64,000 nucleotides of DNA from CAZDCD01 sp964503885 (GCA_964503885.1 CAZDCD010000005.1:62001-126000); one strand, 5' to 3'. Positions 28,838 through 38,910 are shown, counted from the first letter of the stretch. Notes: a model not told the origin generated them from the letters alone. Numbers and translations: made by a program.

Positions 28838-29539
28838 ATGAAAGACGAAACATTCAATGATTTCAGGATGTTGCTTACCTGCAAGACCATCGCTGAGGAC
28901 CTGGCATTGCATATTAAAGAATTGCAGCAGGTTAATCCTGTGTGGACCGAAGGTTTCAGTAACGAACTTCTGAACCGGGTTGACAGCGCATTCGATTATT
29001 ACCTCGGACTCGAATCAAACAGAAGGATAGAAGATGTCAGGAATAAATTAAACCATATTCAGGCACAGGCATTGCGCGCTATAGCTTTTTTAAAAACACG
29101 CATTGATATAGCGTATGCATTCAATGAACGAAAGAAGAATGAGGTCCTGAATAAACTGGGTTTCAGGCAATACCTGCAGGCAGTCCAGGATAAGGATACT
29201 ACGGCGCTACTCGATATCCTCAGCAGGATCCACGAAAATTTATCAGATAGTATCCGGAAGGACCTGATCAAGAATCCCAGTGACGAAGCATTTCTTATGA
29301 GAATCACACAGTTCGCAACCAGGCTCAGGAAAGCAAACCTCTCACAGCAATCCCTGATGGCCACGAAGAAAGCAATTGCCGAAAACGCATTGAAAACTTA
29401 CCGGGAACTGGTATATACCCTGCTGGAAATAAGTCAGATGGCAACCAGCTACTATAAGAAAGACCCGCAGAAAGCAAGTATGTTTGATTATTCTCCCGAG
29501 CTAATGAAATACCTGTCCTCGTCGACAAGGATCAACTGA
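28838..29539 (+). CDS. Helical protein of unknown function
   Basis: ATG at 28838 is preferred over the GTG three codons upstream; the product is 233 residues. It is almost entirely predicted alpha-helix, rich in Leu, Lys, Arg and Ala, without membrane segments or signal peptide (for example LNHIQAQALRAIAFLKTR, LRKANLSQQSLMATKKAIAE). No family recognised. It is flanked by a convergent nitroreductase gene. Confidence 0.65.
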   Translation: MKDETFNDFRMLLTCKTIAEDLALHIKELQQVNPVWTEGFSNELLNRVDSAFDYYLGLESNRRIEDVRNKLNHIQAQALRAIAFLKTRIDIAYAFNERKKNEVLNKLGFRQYLQAVQDKDTTALLDILSRIHENLSDSIRKDLIKNPSDEAFLMRITQFATRLRKANLSQQSLMATKKAIAENALKTYRELVYTLLEISQMATSYYKKDPQKASMFDYSPELMKYLSSSTRIN

Positions 29540-29566
29540 CCGGTATTGCCTTACTGCTCCGGAGCT

Positions 29567-30322
29567 TCATTTCATTTCATTATTCATAAATCCCTGCTTT
29601 TGCAAAACCTTTAAAAACTGACCGGAAAAATAAACGTTATCTTTCCTGGTGTACCTGCTATCCGTAAAAATCTGGGCAAGTGTGCTCTTGCTGTTTTCCC
29701 TGAGGAGTTTTGATGTGAGCTCGGAAGCCTCCTTAACCGCATAGATCCTGTCGATATCCTCACTCCTGTAATCGGTATACTTTTCATTATGAACCACACC
29801 GTTTACCGGTAACCTGTCCGTAAGATCAGGATCTTCATCCGGGTAACCCATCACAATTGCTGCTACAGGGACTACGCTGACTGGAAGATCAAGGATATCG
29901 ATAATTTTATCGGCCATATAGGTCACTGTTCCCAGGTAACAGATCCCGAGACCGTGCACTTCTGCAGCCAGCGATACATTCTGGCTGACCAGCAGCGCAT
30001 CAATGGCGGCAGTAAAAAAAGACAAAAAATTATCAAATCCCGGATCAGCATCACGCTGAATACACCATTTGCCAAACCTGTTAAAGTCGGCACAAAAGGT
30101 AATATGAACCGGCGCTTCCAGAACCATATTCTGCCTGAAATGTGCCTCCCATAACTTTTCCTTCAGTTGCTTATCCCTGGTTACTATTATACTGTATGCC
30201 TGCATATTGCCAGTTGTGGAAGCACGTGTTCCTGCCTCCAGGATCTGTCCCAGCATTTCCTCTTCAATAGGTTTGTCGCTGAATTTTCGAATCGAACGGT
30301 GATTAAAAATGGTCTCTAACAT
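29567..30322 (-). CDS. Nitroreductase-family oxidoreductase
   Basis: 251 residues with the FMN-binding nitroreductase start FNHRSIRKFSDKPIEEEMLGQILEA, followed by ASTTGNMQAYSIIV, the HGLGICYLGTV stretch and VVPVAAIVMGYPDE. It resembles NfsA/NADPH-dependent FMN reductases with a C-terminal extension. It would reduce nitroaromatics or quinones. Convergent with the upstream-coded helical protein, divergent from phzF. Confidence 0.88.
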   Translation of the reverse strand: MLETIFNHRSIRKFSDKPIEEEMLGQILEAGTRASTTGNMQAYSIIVTRDKQLKEKLWEAHFRQNMVLEAPVHITFCADFNRFGKWCIQRDADPGFDNFLSFFTAAIDALLVSQNVSLAAEVHGLGICYLGTVTYMADKIIDILDLPVSVVPVAAIVMGYPDEDPDLTDRLPVNGVVHNEKYTDYRSEDIDRIYAVKEASELTSKLLRENSKSTLAQIFTDSRYTRKDNVYFSGQFLKVLQKQGFMNNEMK

Positions 30323-30411
30323 GGTATATTTGTTAACTGTTTATAATATCTCCACTGACTGGTTCTTTATGTTCACTGAGTTGGCTAAATTTGGATGTAA
30401 AAATAACAAAC

Positions 30412-31308
30412 ATGCCCAAGATTACTTATTATACCGTAGATGTTTTTACACACACCCGGTTTGGAGGAAACCAGCTTGCAGTTATCCCTGATGCTACGGA
30501 AATTCCGGAGCGGTTGCTGCAGAATATTGCCCGGGAATTTAATTATTCCGAAACAACCTTCGTATACCCGCCGCAAAATCCGGCGAACGACTGCAATGTG
30601 AGAATTTTTACCCCCGGCAGAGAGGTTCCTATGGCCGGCCATCCTACCATCGGAACTGCTTATGTGTTGCTATCGGAGGGACTGATAAAGCCGAAAAATA
30701 AAGGCTGCCTTATGATTGAAGAACAGGTGGGTGATATCAGGGTCGATTATGCACAGGAGGGATCGCAAGTTCATTCCGTGACCATGAACCAGCCGCTTCC
30801 GATATTCGGTCCTGTTGAAAACGACTACAAACTGCTGGCAGGTTTGATGTCGGTCGGTTCCGATGAAATTGACCTTGACTACCCGATTCAGAGTGTTTCC
30901 TGCGGCAATAATTTTCTTTTCGTTGCGGTAAAATCACTCGAAGCCATAGCCAGGATCCAGATCCGGATTGAAATACTTAAAGTGACACAACTTCACCTCA
31001 GCTCAACCGAATTGTTTGTCTTTACAAAGGAAACGCTGGATGCCTCGTCTGATTACCATTGCCGCATGTTTGCCCCATTATTCGGAGTTCCTGAAGATCC
31101 TGCCACGGGAAGTGCTGCGGGACCTTTTGGAAGTTACCTGGTTAAAAACGGGTTTTCCGATGGCTCAACCCTGGTGCTGGAACAGGGATATGAGATGGGC
31201 AGACCGAGTATTTTAAAAGTTCTGATAAACGGCGACAGGAATACAATAACCGGAGTAAGAGTTAGCGGTGATGTGGTGATGGTGAGCACCGGTAAGATGA
31301 TCGTTTAG
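30412..31308 (+). CDS. PhzF-family isomerase/epimerase
   Basis: ATG at 30412 (MPKITYYTVDVFTHTRF) is preferred to the TTG at 30391; the product is 298 residues. Diagnostic motifs are GGNQLAVI, the active-site Glu in FNYSETTFV, PMAGHPTIGTAYVL and EDPATGSAAGPFGSYL. The family contains trans-2,3-dihydro-3-hydroxyanthranilate isomerase and diaminopimelate-epimerase-like enzymes; the physiological substrate is not known from sequence. An ABC exporter ATPase follows, possibly co-transcribed. Confidence 0.9.
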   Translation: MPKITYYTVDVFTHTRFGGNQLAVIPDATEIPERLLQNIAREFNYSETTFVYPPQNPANDCNVRIFTPGREVPMAGHPTIGTAYVLLSEGLIKPKNKGCLMIEEQVGDIRVDYAQEGSQVHSVTMNQPLPIFGPVENDYKLLAGLMSVGSDEIDLDYPIQSVSCGNNFLFVAVKSLEAIARIQIRIEILKVTQLHLSSTELFVFTKETLDASSDYHCRMFAPLFGVPEDPATGSAAGPFGSYLVKNGFSDGSTLVLEQGYEMGRPSILKVLINGDRNTITGVRVSGDVVMVSTGKMIV

Positions 31309-31331
31309 TGATAACCTTAGTAAATAGAACC

Positions 31332-32291
31332 ATGAACGACACGCAGCCGGTAAACAAAAACCGGGCAATCTATCTGAAAAATCTTACCAAGAAATTCGGT
31401 AATCTTATCGCCGTGAACGACCTGACATTCGAGATCCTTAAAGGTGAAATATTGGGTTTCCTCGGGCCCAACGGAGCAGGTAAAAGTACCACCATCAATA
31501 TGATCTGCGGTTTGACCAGGCCGACTTCAGGCTCTGTGCTGTTTGATGGTATTTCAAAAAACAGGGGTAGCGGCGGTTTGGCAAGCATCGGACTGTGTCC
31601 GCAGGATATTGTTTGCTGGCCAAAACTTACCTGTCTCGAACAACTTGTTTTCACAGCAAATATGTATGACCTTCCAGTCTCATCAGCAAAAAAGGCCGCC
31701 GAAAAACTGCTTGGCAGGCTCGGTCTTGGAGACAAACGGAATAAGCTTTCCGAGACGCTCTCGGGAGGAATGAAAAGGCGCCTTAATCTCGCCCTTGCCC
31801 TGATCCATGATCCCGAAATTGTAATTCTCGATGAACCCGAAGCGGGTCTTGACCCGCAAAGCAGGATCACTGTGAGGGAATTTATTGCTGAGATGGCTGA
31901 AAATAAGACCGTGATCCTTACCTCCCATAACATGGACGAAGTAGACAGGCTTGCTCAGCGCATCGCCATCATCGACCTCGGAAAACTCCTTGTGACAGGT
32001 ACCCCGGAAAACCTTAAGAAAAGCATCGGTGAAGGGGATATACTTACCATTGAGTTGTCCGGATTTTCCGGTGCACCAGATTTCCCGGAGCATATTTTCG
32101 GCCATATTCCCCTGAAATTCAGTATTGCCGGCAATATGCTGACCATCCGTGCAACAAACCTGATCAATAGTGTCGGTGAAATTTGCTCCCTGTTAAATAA
32201 AAACAATATCCCCTATGGGGAGATTACCCTAAGGGGAAATACTCTTGAAGATGTGTTTATACAGCTTACAGGAAGGAGGCTGAGGGAATGA
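31332..32291 (+). CDS. ABC-2 type exporter ATP-binding protein
   Basis: The frame overlaps the phzF stop (GTG at 31308), but the ATG at 31332 is the likelier start; about 319 residues. Walker A GPNGAGKST, Q-loop LCPQDIVCW, signature LSGGMKRRLNLALA, Walker B IVILDEPEAGLDP, H-loop LTSHNMDE. It carries the C-terminal extension common to drug/lipid ABC-2 exporters. It overlaps the permease gene by four bases. Confidence 0.93.
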   Translation: MNDTQPVNKNRAIYLKNLTKKFGNLIAVNDLTFEILKGEILGFLGPNGAGKSTTINMICGLTRPTSGSVLFDGISKNRGSGGLASIGLCPQDIVCWPKLTCLEQLVFTANMYDLPVSSAKKAAEKLLGRLGLGDKRNKLSETLSGGMKRRLNLALALIHDPEIVILDEPEAGLDPQSRITVREFIAEMAENKTVILTSHNMDEVDRLAQRIAIIDLGKLLVTGTPENLKKSIGEGDILTIELSGFSGAPDFPEHIFGHIPLKFSIAGNMLTIRATNLINSVGEICSLLNKNNIPYGEITLRGNTLEDVFIQLTGRRLRE

Positions 32292-33445
32292 AAATCTGGT
32301 ATGTATTCATAAAGAACATGAAGGAACAGTACAGAAGCTTATGGCTATTGATTCTGACAATATCCACAGCACCATTTTTTGTGCTGGTGTATTACCTGAT
32401 TACTCAGAGTTACGTACAACAATACCGTGTACTCATTGTAAACAATGACAGACCGGTTATGAACACCGGAGAAATTTGGAACTACAGTGAAAAACTTATC
32501 GCAAATGCTTTGCATGTAGATTCACTTCCGGGATTGGTGATAAAAACTGTTCATAGCATTGCTGAGGGTAACGTGCTTATCAGAAATAAAAAAGCCGATG
32601 TGTTGGTGGTTCTGCCTGAAGATTTTTCGGCCAAACTTGCTGAAATGAAATCAGGCATGACCACAGGGCCTGCAAAAATTGAATTTTCCGGAGATATTAC
32701 CGGTATGAAATATATGATCGGATCGGTTCTTTTCTATAATATCCTGTCATCTTTCATCAGCCGGGAAACGGGTATTGGCAATTTTATCGAGCTCACGGAA
32801 AAACCGGTTGGCCTGTCAGGCGACCGCACGGATTTCGAACTTGCTGTTCCCGGATTGCTTATCTTTTCCATCATCATGCTGATGTTAAGTGCGTCTTCAG
32901 CAATGATCTATGAATCTGAAAACAATACACTTACACGCCTGAAAATTGCCCGGGTTCCGGTCGCGGGACTCCTGGGTGGCATATCTGCCGTTCAGCTTAT
33001 TGTAGGTATCCTGTCGGTTGCATTAACCCTGTTCATGGCATTATTGTTCGGATTCAGGTATGAAGGTTCCCTTTGGCTGGTGTTGCCGGTATCGGTTCTT
33101 ACAAGCCTGTCCATGATTTCGTTCTGCCTTATTATTGCTGCGTTTACCAAAACAGTGACTCAGGTTCTGATCGTAGGTAATTTCCCCCTTTTTATTTTTA
33201 TGTTTTTTTCAGGTGCCATGTTCCCCGTAAATGCCAGACCATGGTTCGAGATAGGTCATTATGAGGTCTCGGTCATCTCGCTCATGTCGCCCAGCCATGC
33301 CATCTCTGCACTGAATAAGGTAATGCTGATGCAGGAAGGGTTTTCAGCAATCATTCCCGAACTGGTCGCCATCTTGCTTTTATCGGTGTTGTATGCTGCA
33401 GTCGGGGGTTTGTTTTACTACAGGAGACACCTGAGGATTGACTGA
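32288..33445 (+). CDS. ABC-2 type exporter permease
   Basis: 385 residues. One N-terminal membrane segment (LWLLILTISTAPFFVLVYYL), a large extracytoplasmic domain (about 45-185), and five further segments in the C-terminal half, including FSIIMLMLSASSAMIYESE and FPLFIFMFFSGAMFPV, the organisation of YhgE/ABC2_membrane_3 permeases. The ATG overlaps the ATPase stop codon, showing translational coupling. The substrate is unknown. Confidence 0.9.
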   Translation: MKIWYVFIKNMKEQYRSLWLLILTISTAPFFVLVYYLITQSYVQQYRVLIVNNDRPVMNTGEIWNYSEKLIANALHVDSLPGLVIKTVHSIAEGNVLIRNKKADVLVVLPEDFSAKLAEMKSGMTTGPAKIEFSGDITGMKYMIGSVLFYNILSSFISRETGIGNFIELTEKPVGLSGDRTDFELAVPGLLIFSIIMLMLSASSAMIYESENNTLTRLKIARVPVAGLLGGISAVQLIVGILSVALTLFMALLFGFRYEGSLWLVLPVSVLTSLSMISFCLIIAAFTKTVTQVLIVGNFPLFIFMFFSGAMFPVNARPWFEIGHYEVSVISLMSPSHAISALNKVMLMQEGFSAIIPELVAILLLSVLYAAVGGLFYYRRHLRID

Positions 33446-34079
33446 TGTAACCTGATGTTTGGGATGCTATATTTCGTGCTTAGGGTTCTTCACCTTCTAC
33501 AAGCCTGTCTACCCTAACGGCGGCAGGCAGGCGACAGTTAGAGTTTTGTCGGATAAAAGGATTCAGGATTCAAGGTTCAGGGTTTTGCGGATTCAAAATA
33601 GTCATGACTTGAATCCAGTTGATTAATTATCGCGAAAAGATAATTAGATTCATTGTTGTCCGGTTAAAATCTATTAAGTCCCTGCCGGGACTTGTTGGAT
33701 TAGATGCAACTTACATTCTACCAATATTTTGTCCTTGCAGGACAGTCCCTTTAGGGACGAAATAACGGTAGAAATGAAAAGCGACCCCTTGATCTTCAAA
33801 GTCCCATAGGGACGTAATAAAATCAAAGCATACAGCAGTATTAATTAGATTTTGTCGGATAATAGTAAAATAGATTATCAAATTACGATAAATAATTATC
33901 GCTGTACGATAATTTATTTTAATCCCAAAATGCTATGTGTTTTCAGTCAACTGCTAGTGGCTGGTGATACTATTTTTTGCCAACTTTCTGTTAATTGAAC
34001 TGATCGCCGTTTACTGACCACCTCTCCCCATCTCAGTGTTGTCCATCATCCCGGAATACTCCGGCAAGCGAATCCACTT
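33446..34079. repeat. Gene-free region with a cluster of GTCCC/GGGAC palindromes
   Basis: Three hairpins occur within 140 bases: AGTCCC-TGCC-GGGACT (33677-33692), a larger imperfect palindrome whose arms are CTACCAATATTTTGTCC and its near-complement (33718-33771) with an inner GTCCC/GGGAC hairpin, and GTCCC-ATA-GGGAC (33801-33813). They look like copies of a REP-like intergenic element. Upstream, 33499-33535 holds a CCTGTC/GGCAGGCAGG stretch resembling one near 16670. No gene is seen. Confidence 0.6.
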
Positions 34080-34949
34080 TTATCCTCCGGAGAAACCATA
34101 TCTGATCCCGGTGAGTTCTTCGCTTATCTTCCACAGATCGGCAGCATACCGGGTATTGGTTGAATCGGGCGAAGAAGTATACACCCTGCCTTTAAAATAG
34201 TAATTTCCGTTCTCCCTTACAAGAGTACCGTTCCTGATCAGGTCAAGTAAATATGAAGCTACTTTTCCGGGTTTGTTCAACCGCGGATACAGGAACATCC
34301 AAACCAATCCGGGCAGGCTGAAAAGTGAGTATTCCTTCATGATGCTTGTCCTTACCCCTCCGGGATGAATGGCGTTCGAGGTAATGCCTGAATCGCCGGA
34401 CCTGCGGGCAAATTCGTAACTGAACATCAGGTTGCATAGTTTCGACAGACAATATTGCTTCATGGCATTGAATTTCTTTTCACCCTGCAGATTGTCAGGG
34501 TCGAACCGGGCATATTTCTCCCCATTTGATACAATATTGATCACCATAGAAGAAGCTGCAGCCTTTAGCATATCCGTCAGCAGGTTGGTGAGCAGGAAAG
34601 GTGCAAGATGATTTACGGCAAACATTACCTCCATGCCTTCGGGTGTTAGCCTGCGTTCGGGCAGATTGACCCCCGCATTGTTGATCAGGATGTCGAGCTT
34701 CGGTAACGTTGTTTTCAGCATTTTTACAAATTCCCGTATATTGCTTTGCAGTGAAAGGTCCACTGCAAAAGCTTCCACATCGGTATTGCCTGTGAGTGTT
34801 GTGATTTCTTCCCGTGCTGATTCAAGTTCCTGCGTATTACGGGCAATTAGTATAACATGCATGTTTTCTTTTGCCAGACCGGCAGCAATTGCTTTTCCGA
34901 TACCGGAACTTCCGCCGGTAATAAGACAGGTTTTTTTAATCGTTTTCAA
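34080..34949 (-). CDS. Short-chain dehydrogenase/reductase
   Basis: 289 residues. The start at 34949 is a TTG codon; no upstream in-frame ATG exists. Motifs: LITGGSSGIGKAIAAGLA (Rossmann), DILINNAGVN, the catalytic SN-Y-K set seen as MVINIVSNGEK and YCLSKLCNLM. The pattern and C-terminal DLWKISEELTG resemble retinol-dehydrogenase-like SDRs. It is 26 bases downstream of the MFS transporter gene on the same strand, probably one operon. Confidence 0.87.
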   Translation of the reverse strand: MKTIKKTCLITGGSSGIGKAIAAGLAKENMHVILIARNTQELESAREEITTLTGNTDVEAFAVDLSLQSNIREFVKMLKTTLPKLDILINNAGVNLPERRLTPEGMEVMFAVNHLAPFLLTNLLTDMLKAAASSMVINIVSNGEKYARFDPDNLQGEKKFNAMKQYCLSKLCNLMFSYEFARRSGDSGITSNAIHPGGVRTSIMKEYSLFSLPGLVWMFLYPRLNKPGKVASYLLDLIRNGTLVRENGNYYFKGRVYTSSPDSTNTRYAADLWKISEELTGIRYGFSGG

Positions 34950-34975
34950 AGCCGGTTCAGCGACGTGTAATTATC

Positions 34976-36340
34976 CTATTTTTCCTGCTCCTTAAATTCT
35001 CCCAGAAACCTTGTGAACAAATAAAAAGCTATAACGCTCAGGAGGGCATGTGCGCCAAGGATATACCAGATAAACTCGGGAGTATTTCGATCTTCGAAGA
35101 TGCCAAACAGCCATGTGTATAAACCGCTTAAAAGTGCTCCTATGCAAGTTGCCAGAAAGTTTGAACCCATATATAATCCCGCCTTTTCTTTGGGCGCTAT
35201 CCACGTTATGTATTCCTGAATTCTTGGGGAAGTGATCATTTCACCAATGGCAAATACAACAATTCCAAGAATGACAACCGCAGGGGCAAAATGTATTGAA
35301 AATCCGATGAGCGCAAATCCAAAAGCTGCAATAAACAATCCGAACATAAACGAGGGTAATGCCCTGCGTTTTTCAAATATTCTTGAGATCATGATCTGAA
35401 AGATCAGGATAATCCAACCCGTATGGGCAATTGATTCACCGTTAATCATCCAGATTCCGTTATCTTCCCTTGACAGAAACCGGGCAAACCAGGTGCCGAA
35501 AATATTTTCAATGCCATGGTACAGGCTTACCGTATCGATATGATTGTTAACATAGGCCGGACAAATATCAAAAAACGCCCAGAAAGGCAGCCAGAAGAAC
35601 ACACCGAGAATTAACAGGAAAAGAGCAAATTTACCATCTTTAAGTGTACTGAATATTTCTGAAAGCTTCTCGCCGATATTGACTTTTCGTATGTCCCTCG
35701 GCTGTTCTTTATAAAACAACAGCGTAACAATCAGCATTACCGTAATGCTTGCTGCAGCCATCAGAAAAGCGAGATTCCAGGATATGGCCCTTAATTTGCC
35801 TGCGATAATAGGTCCGAAAGATGCTCCGACATTCACCATCATATAAAAAATCCCGAATCCCAGCGTCTTATTTGTGGAATCGGTGGTAAGCCTTACAGTG
35901 CCTGAAATCAATGGTTTGAATATGCCTGCTGCAAACCCGATGCTGAGCATGGTCAGCGCAATTCCCGATAATGATTTCGTAACCAGCAAAAGCAATATTG
36001 ACGGTATGTATGCCAGATACGATATGATCAGCACTTTTTTGAATCCATACCTGTCGGCAAAAGTTCCTGAGAATACCGGAATAAAATAGGAAATAAAAAG
36101 AAAGATGCTTTGTACCAGTCCCAGGTCTCCCCTGCTGAATCCGAGATATTCCATATAAGCATAAAAACTCATGAAGATCCCGTAATAGGCAAATCTTTCA
36201 AGTACTTCCACACTGTTAGCTATCCAAAAAACTTTCGGAAATGCTGATCGGTTTTTCATAGCATCATAGATTAAGGTCCGAGCTGATTGAGCTTTCAAAA
36301 ATAAGGTATTCAGATCAATTATTTCCTGTAATTCAACCAC
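34976..36340 (-). CDS. MFS transporter (peptide/POT-like topology)
   Basis: 454 residues with about 12 membrane segments. Cytoplasmic loop motif GTFADRYGFKKVLIISYLAYIPS identifies the major facilitator superfamily. The start is GTG at 36340, supported by a GGGAGG ribosome binding site seven bases upstream. Region FWIANSVEVLERFAYYGIFMSF is similar to the entry helix of POT/oligopeptide transporters (xxERFxYYG), which is the nearest functional hint. An internal extramembrane segment near residues 255-300 precedes helix 7/8. Confidence 0.88.
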   Translation of the reverse strand: MVELQEIIDLNTLFLKAQSARTLIYDAMKNRSAFPKVFWIANSVEVLERFAYYGIFMSFYAYMEYLGFSRGDLGLVQSIFLFISYFIPVFSGTFADRYGFKKVLIISYLAYIPSILLLLVTKSLSGIALTMLSIGFAAGIFKPLISGTVRLTTDSTNKTLGFGIFYMMVNVGASFGPIIAGKLRAISWNLAFLMAAASITVMLIVTLLFYKEQPRDIRKVNIGEKLSEIFSTLKDGKFALFLLILGVFFWLPFWAFFDICPAYVNNHIDTVSLYHGIENIFGTWFARFLSREDNGIWMINGESIAHTGWIILIFQIMISRIFEKRRALPSFMFGLFIAAFGFALIGFSIHFAPAVVILGIVVFAIGEMITSPRIQEYITWIAPKEKAGLYMGSNFLATCIGALLSGLYTWLFGIFEDRNTPEFIWYILGAHALLSVIAFYLFTRFLGEFKEQEK

Positions 36341-36518
36341 AATATTCCTCCCGAAAAGTCTTTCGATATCAGACCGGTTTTAACATGTATTTATTCGTAC
36401 AATTCACTTTGCATCACCTGCAACGAACATAATCCGGAAAAATCGTTATATTTGATAGTGGCGGTAATATCCCGCGTTTTAGCTGCGGAGATCACATACC
36501 TCAAATGACAGTTTATTA

Positions 36519-38243
36519 ATGAACAGGTTGATTAAAAAGGCGAAGGGATTGTATTCCACGATTATAAACTACGTCATCGGAAATTCTGTAGAATTCAATT
36601 TTGACCATAAATTCCTGAATTCCATATTCTTTTTAATCATTGTAATTACGTTTGCCGCCACCATCATCAATTATTTTCTTGGTATCGGGACGGCTGCAGT
36701 AATACTGACCACAGTCGCCTTTTTCACATTTTTATTTCTTTACTGGTTGTCGAGACACAGGAGGAAGCCGGAAGTTGCACGCTGGACAGGAATGATCCTA
36801 TTTTTGCTATTGCTTGTTCCCCTGTGGTTTACCAACGGAGGGTCTAAAGGACCGATCATTTTTGTATTTATTGTCTTGTTCTCATACATCCTGCTGATGC
36901 TTGACAACCTCTCCAAACAGATACTGATTACGCTGATCGTAATTGAAATTGCCCTGTTGCTGGTTATGGAACTGGTTCATCCCGAATGGGTGGTGGATTA
37001 CCGGAGTGAAATCACCCGAAATATTGATATTTTTTCGTCGCTGTTAATGTATTTCAGTCTGGCTGCAATTATTATCATTTTTGCACGCAAAAATTACATC
37101 CGTGAAAAGCTCAATGCTGAAAAGTCGGACTATCTGAAATCGGCATTTCTGGCCAATATGAGCCATGAAATAAGAACACCCATGAATTCGATTATCGGAT
37201 TTTCGCAATTGCTCAAAAGAAATGATATTGAAAAGGAGAAAAAAGAAAAATACATTAAAGTCATCAGTGACAATGGAAAATATCTCCTCAGGCTTATCGG
37301 GGATATCATTGATATTTCAAAGATCGAGTCAGCCCAGATGAACCTTATCATGACCGATGTGAACAGCAGGGAACTTTTTCTGAGACTCTATACGGCATTC
37401 AGAAAACTTCTTGATGATTGCGGTAAAAAGCATATAACCCTTTCGTATATACTGCCGCCTGAAGATTATCTGTTCCGGACCGATGAAACAAGGTTAGAGC
37501 AGATATTATCCAACCTGATCCTGAATGCCGCAAAGTTTACCAATATGGGGTCTATTGCATTTGGTTTCAGGATCCTTAAAGATGAAGTAGAATTTTTTGT
37601 GAAAGATACGGGAATAGGAATTGAGAAGAAGAATATGGATGAAATATTCGATCGTTTCAGAATGCTAGATTACGATCATCCCAACGTATTGTTCAGGGGA
37701 ACAGGAATTGGCCTTTCGTTATCCAAGAGCCTGGTTGAAATGCTTGGAGGCAGCATGCAGGCGGAATCGGACTATGGCCACGGATCGCTTTTTACATTTA
37801 CCATACCTTTAAAAGGGTTAAAGACAGTGGAGGAATCGGTAGAATCTAAAAATAAAAGGAAGGTAAGAATGGACAACTGGAGCGGTAAAAAAATACTGCT
37901 TGTGGAAGATGAGGAATCGAATATATACCTTATGCAGGAACTTTTTGCACCCTCACATCTTGAAATCGCTGTAGCCCGATCGGGAAACGAAGCCCTTGAA
38001 ATGTTATCCGGTGGTACATATGACCTTGTCCTCATGGATATTAAATTGCAGGGAATAGTCGGATACGAGACCGCACGCAGAATAAAACAACTGCATCCTG
38101 ATCTGCCGGTGATTGCCCAGATAGCATATGCAATGGAATCGGATGAACAAAAGAGCATGGAAGCCGGATGCGATGACTATATTTCAAAGCCCATAGATGC
38201 TGATCTGCTTAACCAGAAGATCAAACGATTTTTGAAAAACTGA
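36519..38243 (+). CDS. Membrane hybrid sensor histidine kinase
   Basis: 574 residues. Six or seven membrane segments (about 28-190) without a recognisable periplasmic sensor, HisKA with FLANMSHEIRTPMNSIIGF, HATPase_c with LILNAAKF, DTGIGI and GTGIGLSLSKS, and a C-terminal receiver domain (KILLVEDEESNIYL, DLVLMDIKL with phospho-acceptor Asp, DYISKPI). There is no HPt domain, so phosphotransfer to a further protein would need an external HPt. It stands at the left edge of the stress-protection block and might feed the regulators there; that is inference. Confidence 0.92.
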   Translation: MNRLIKKAKGLYSTIINYVIGNSVEFNFDHKFLNSIFFLIIVITFAATIINYFLGIGTAAVILTTVAFFTFLFLYWLSRHRRKPEVARWTGMILFLLLLVPLWFTNGGSKGPIIFVFIVLFSYILLMLDNLSKQILITLIVIEIALLLVMELVHPEWVVDYRSEITRNIDIFSSLLMYFSLAAIIIIFARKNYIREKLNAEKSDYLKSAFLANMSHEIRTPMNSIIGFSQLLKRNDIEKEKKEKYIKVISDNGKYLLRLIGDIIDISKIESAQMNLIMTDVNSRELFLRLYTAFRKLLDDCGKKHITLSYILPPEDYLFRTDETRLEQILSNLILNAAKFTNMGSIAFGFRILKDEVEFFVKDTGIGIEKKNMDEIFDRFRMLDYDHPNVLFRGTGIGLSLSKSLVEMLGGSMQAESDYGHGSLFTFTIPLKGLKTVEESVESKNKRKVRMDNWSGKKILLVEDEESNIYLMQELFAPSHLEIAVARSGNEALEMLSGGTYDLVLMDIKLQGIVGYETARRIKQLHPDLPVIAQIAYAMESDEQKSMEAGCDDYISKPIDADLLNQKIKRFLKN

Positions 38244-38351
38244 CTGCCGGTAAATGTTTTCTCTCCCAACAATTACACCTATTGTCCTGAAATGAATAGT
38301 CCGTTTGCATCGGTACTATGCCGGTTTGAGTTCAGTTCAACGAGTATTGCT

Positions 38352-38546
38352 TTATGATTCGGTATATTTTATTACCTCAACAGGACATTCTTCTGCAGCT
38401 TCTTTAATTTTATCACTGTAAGGGCCGAAATCAACGCCTTCCTTTACTACCGCTTCATCCTGTAATTCAAAGACTTCGGGACATATTTCTTCACAAAGGC
38501 CGCATGCAGTGCAGCCTTCTTCAATCCAAACTTTATTAATTGCCAT
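38352..38546 (-). CDS. Single-cluster 4Fe-4S ferredoxin
   Basis: 64 residues from the ATG at 38546 (MAINKVWIEEGCTACG). CTACGLCEEICPE plus a distal Cys in AEECPVEV gives the cysteine set for one 4Fe-4S cluster plus a possible disulfide, as in Thermotoga-type ferredoxins. It is an electron carrier for oxidoreductases; the FAD reductase at 47012-48241 is one candidate partner in the block. Transcribed away from rpiA. Confidence 0.9.
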   Translation of the reverse strand: MAINKVWIEEGCTACGLCEEICPEVFELQDEAVVKEGVDFGPYSDKIKEAAEECPVEVIKYTES

Positions 38547-38758
38547 AGTTATTCTGTTTTTAAAAAAAATGAATACCAAAGGATGTACCAATCGTTATTA
38601 CGATTAGCATTTAACTGGCTATAAAAATTTTGCATTAAAATTAGTCAGATTGTGTGCAAGAACCATGAATTTTCTTCTATATAAAACGTTAAATACTTCT
38701 AATATTATGATTTCTAAATTCTTACAATTAATAAATTAAAATCCGGATCCTACTGAAC

Positions 38759-38794
38759 CGTGGAAGTTTTCTACGCCTGTACATCTTTTCCACA
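38759..38794. promoter_or_regulatory. Tandem 17-bp operator-like palindromes upstream of rpiA
   Basis: CGTGGAAGTTTTCTACG (38759-38775) and TGTACATCTTTTCCACA (38778-38794) match the TGTRRA-n5-TTCYACA pattern found at five other intergenic sites in the block. Their centres are about 154 and 135 bases upstream of the transcription start expected from the downstream -24/-12-like element. Confidence 0.55.
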
Positions 38795-38893
38795 ACACAT
38801 TGAATTCTCAGGGCTTTTAATATTGCTATTATAATCCTGATGCTCTGGATTTTGATCCAATAAAACACATTGAAAGTCAGGTTATGAATTATA

Positions 38894-38910
38894 TTGGAAC
38901 AGTAGTTGGA
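38894..38910 (+). promoter_or_regulatory. Candidate sigma-54 promoter for rpiA
   Basis: TTGGAACAGTAGTTGGA matches YTGGCACR-N4-TTGCW except at C5 and C16, with the ten-base GG to GC(G) spacing. Expected start near 38921 leaves a long leader of about 195 bases before rpiA. Confidence 0.45.

Noticed and set aside
38595..38700. CTGGCTATAAAAATTTTGCA as a -24/-12 promoter
   Set aside because: The GG to GC distance is 13, not 10, so it does not fit sigma-54.
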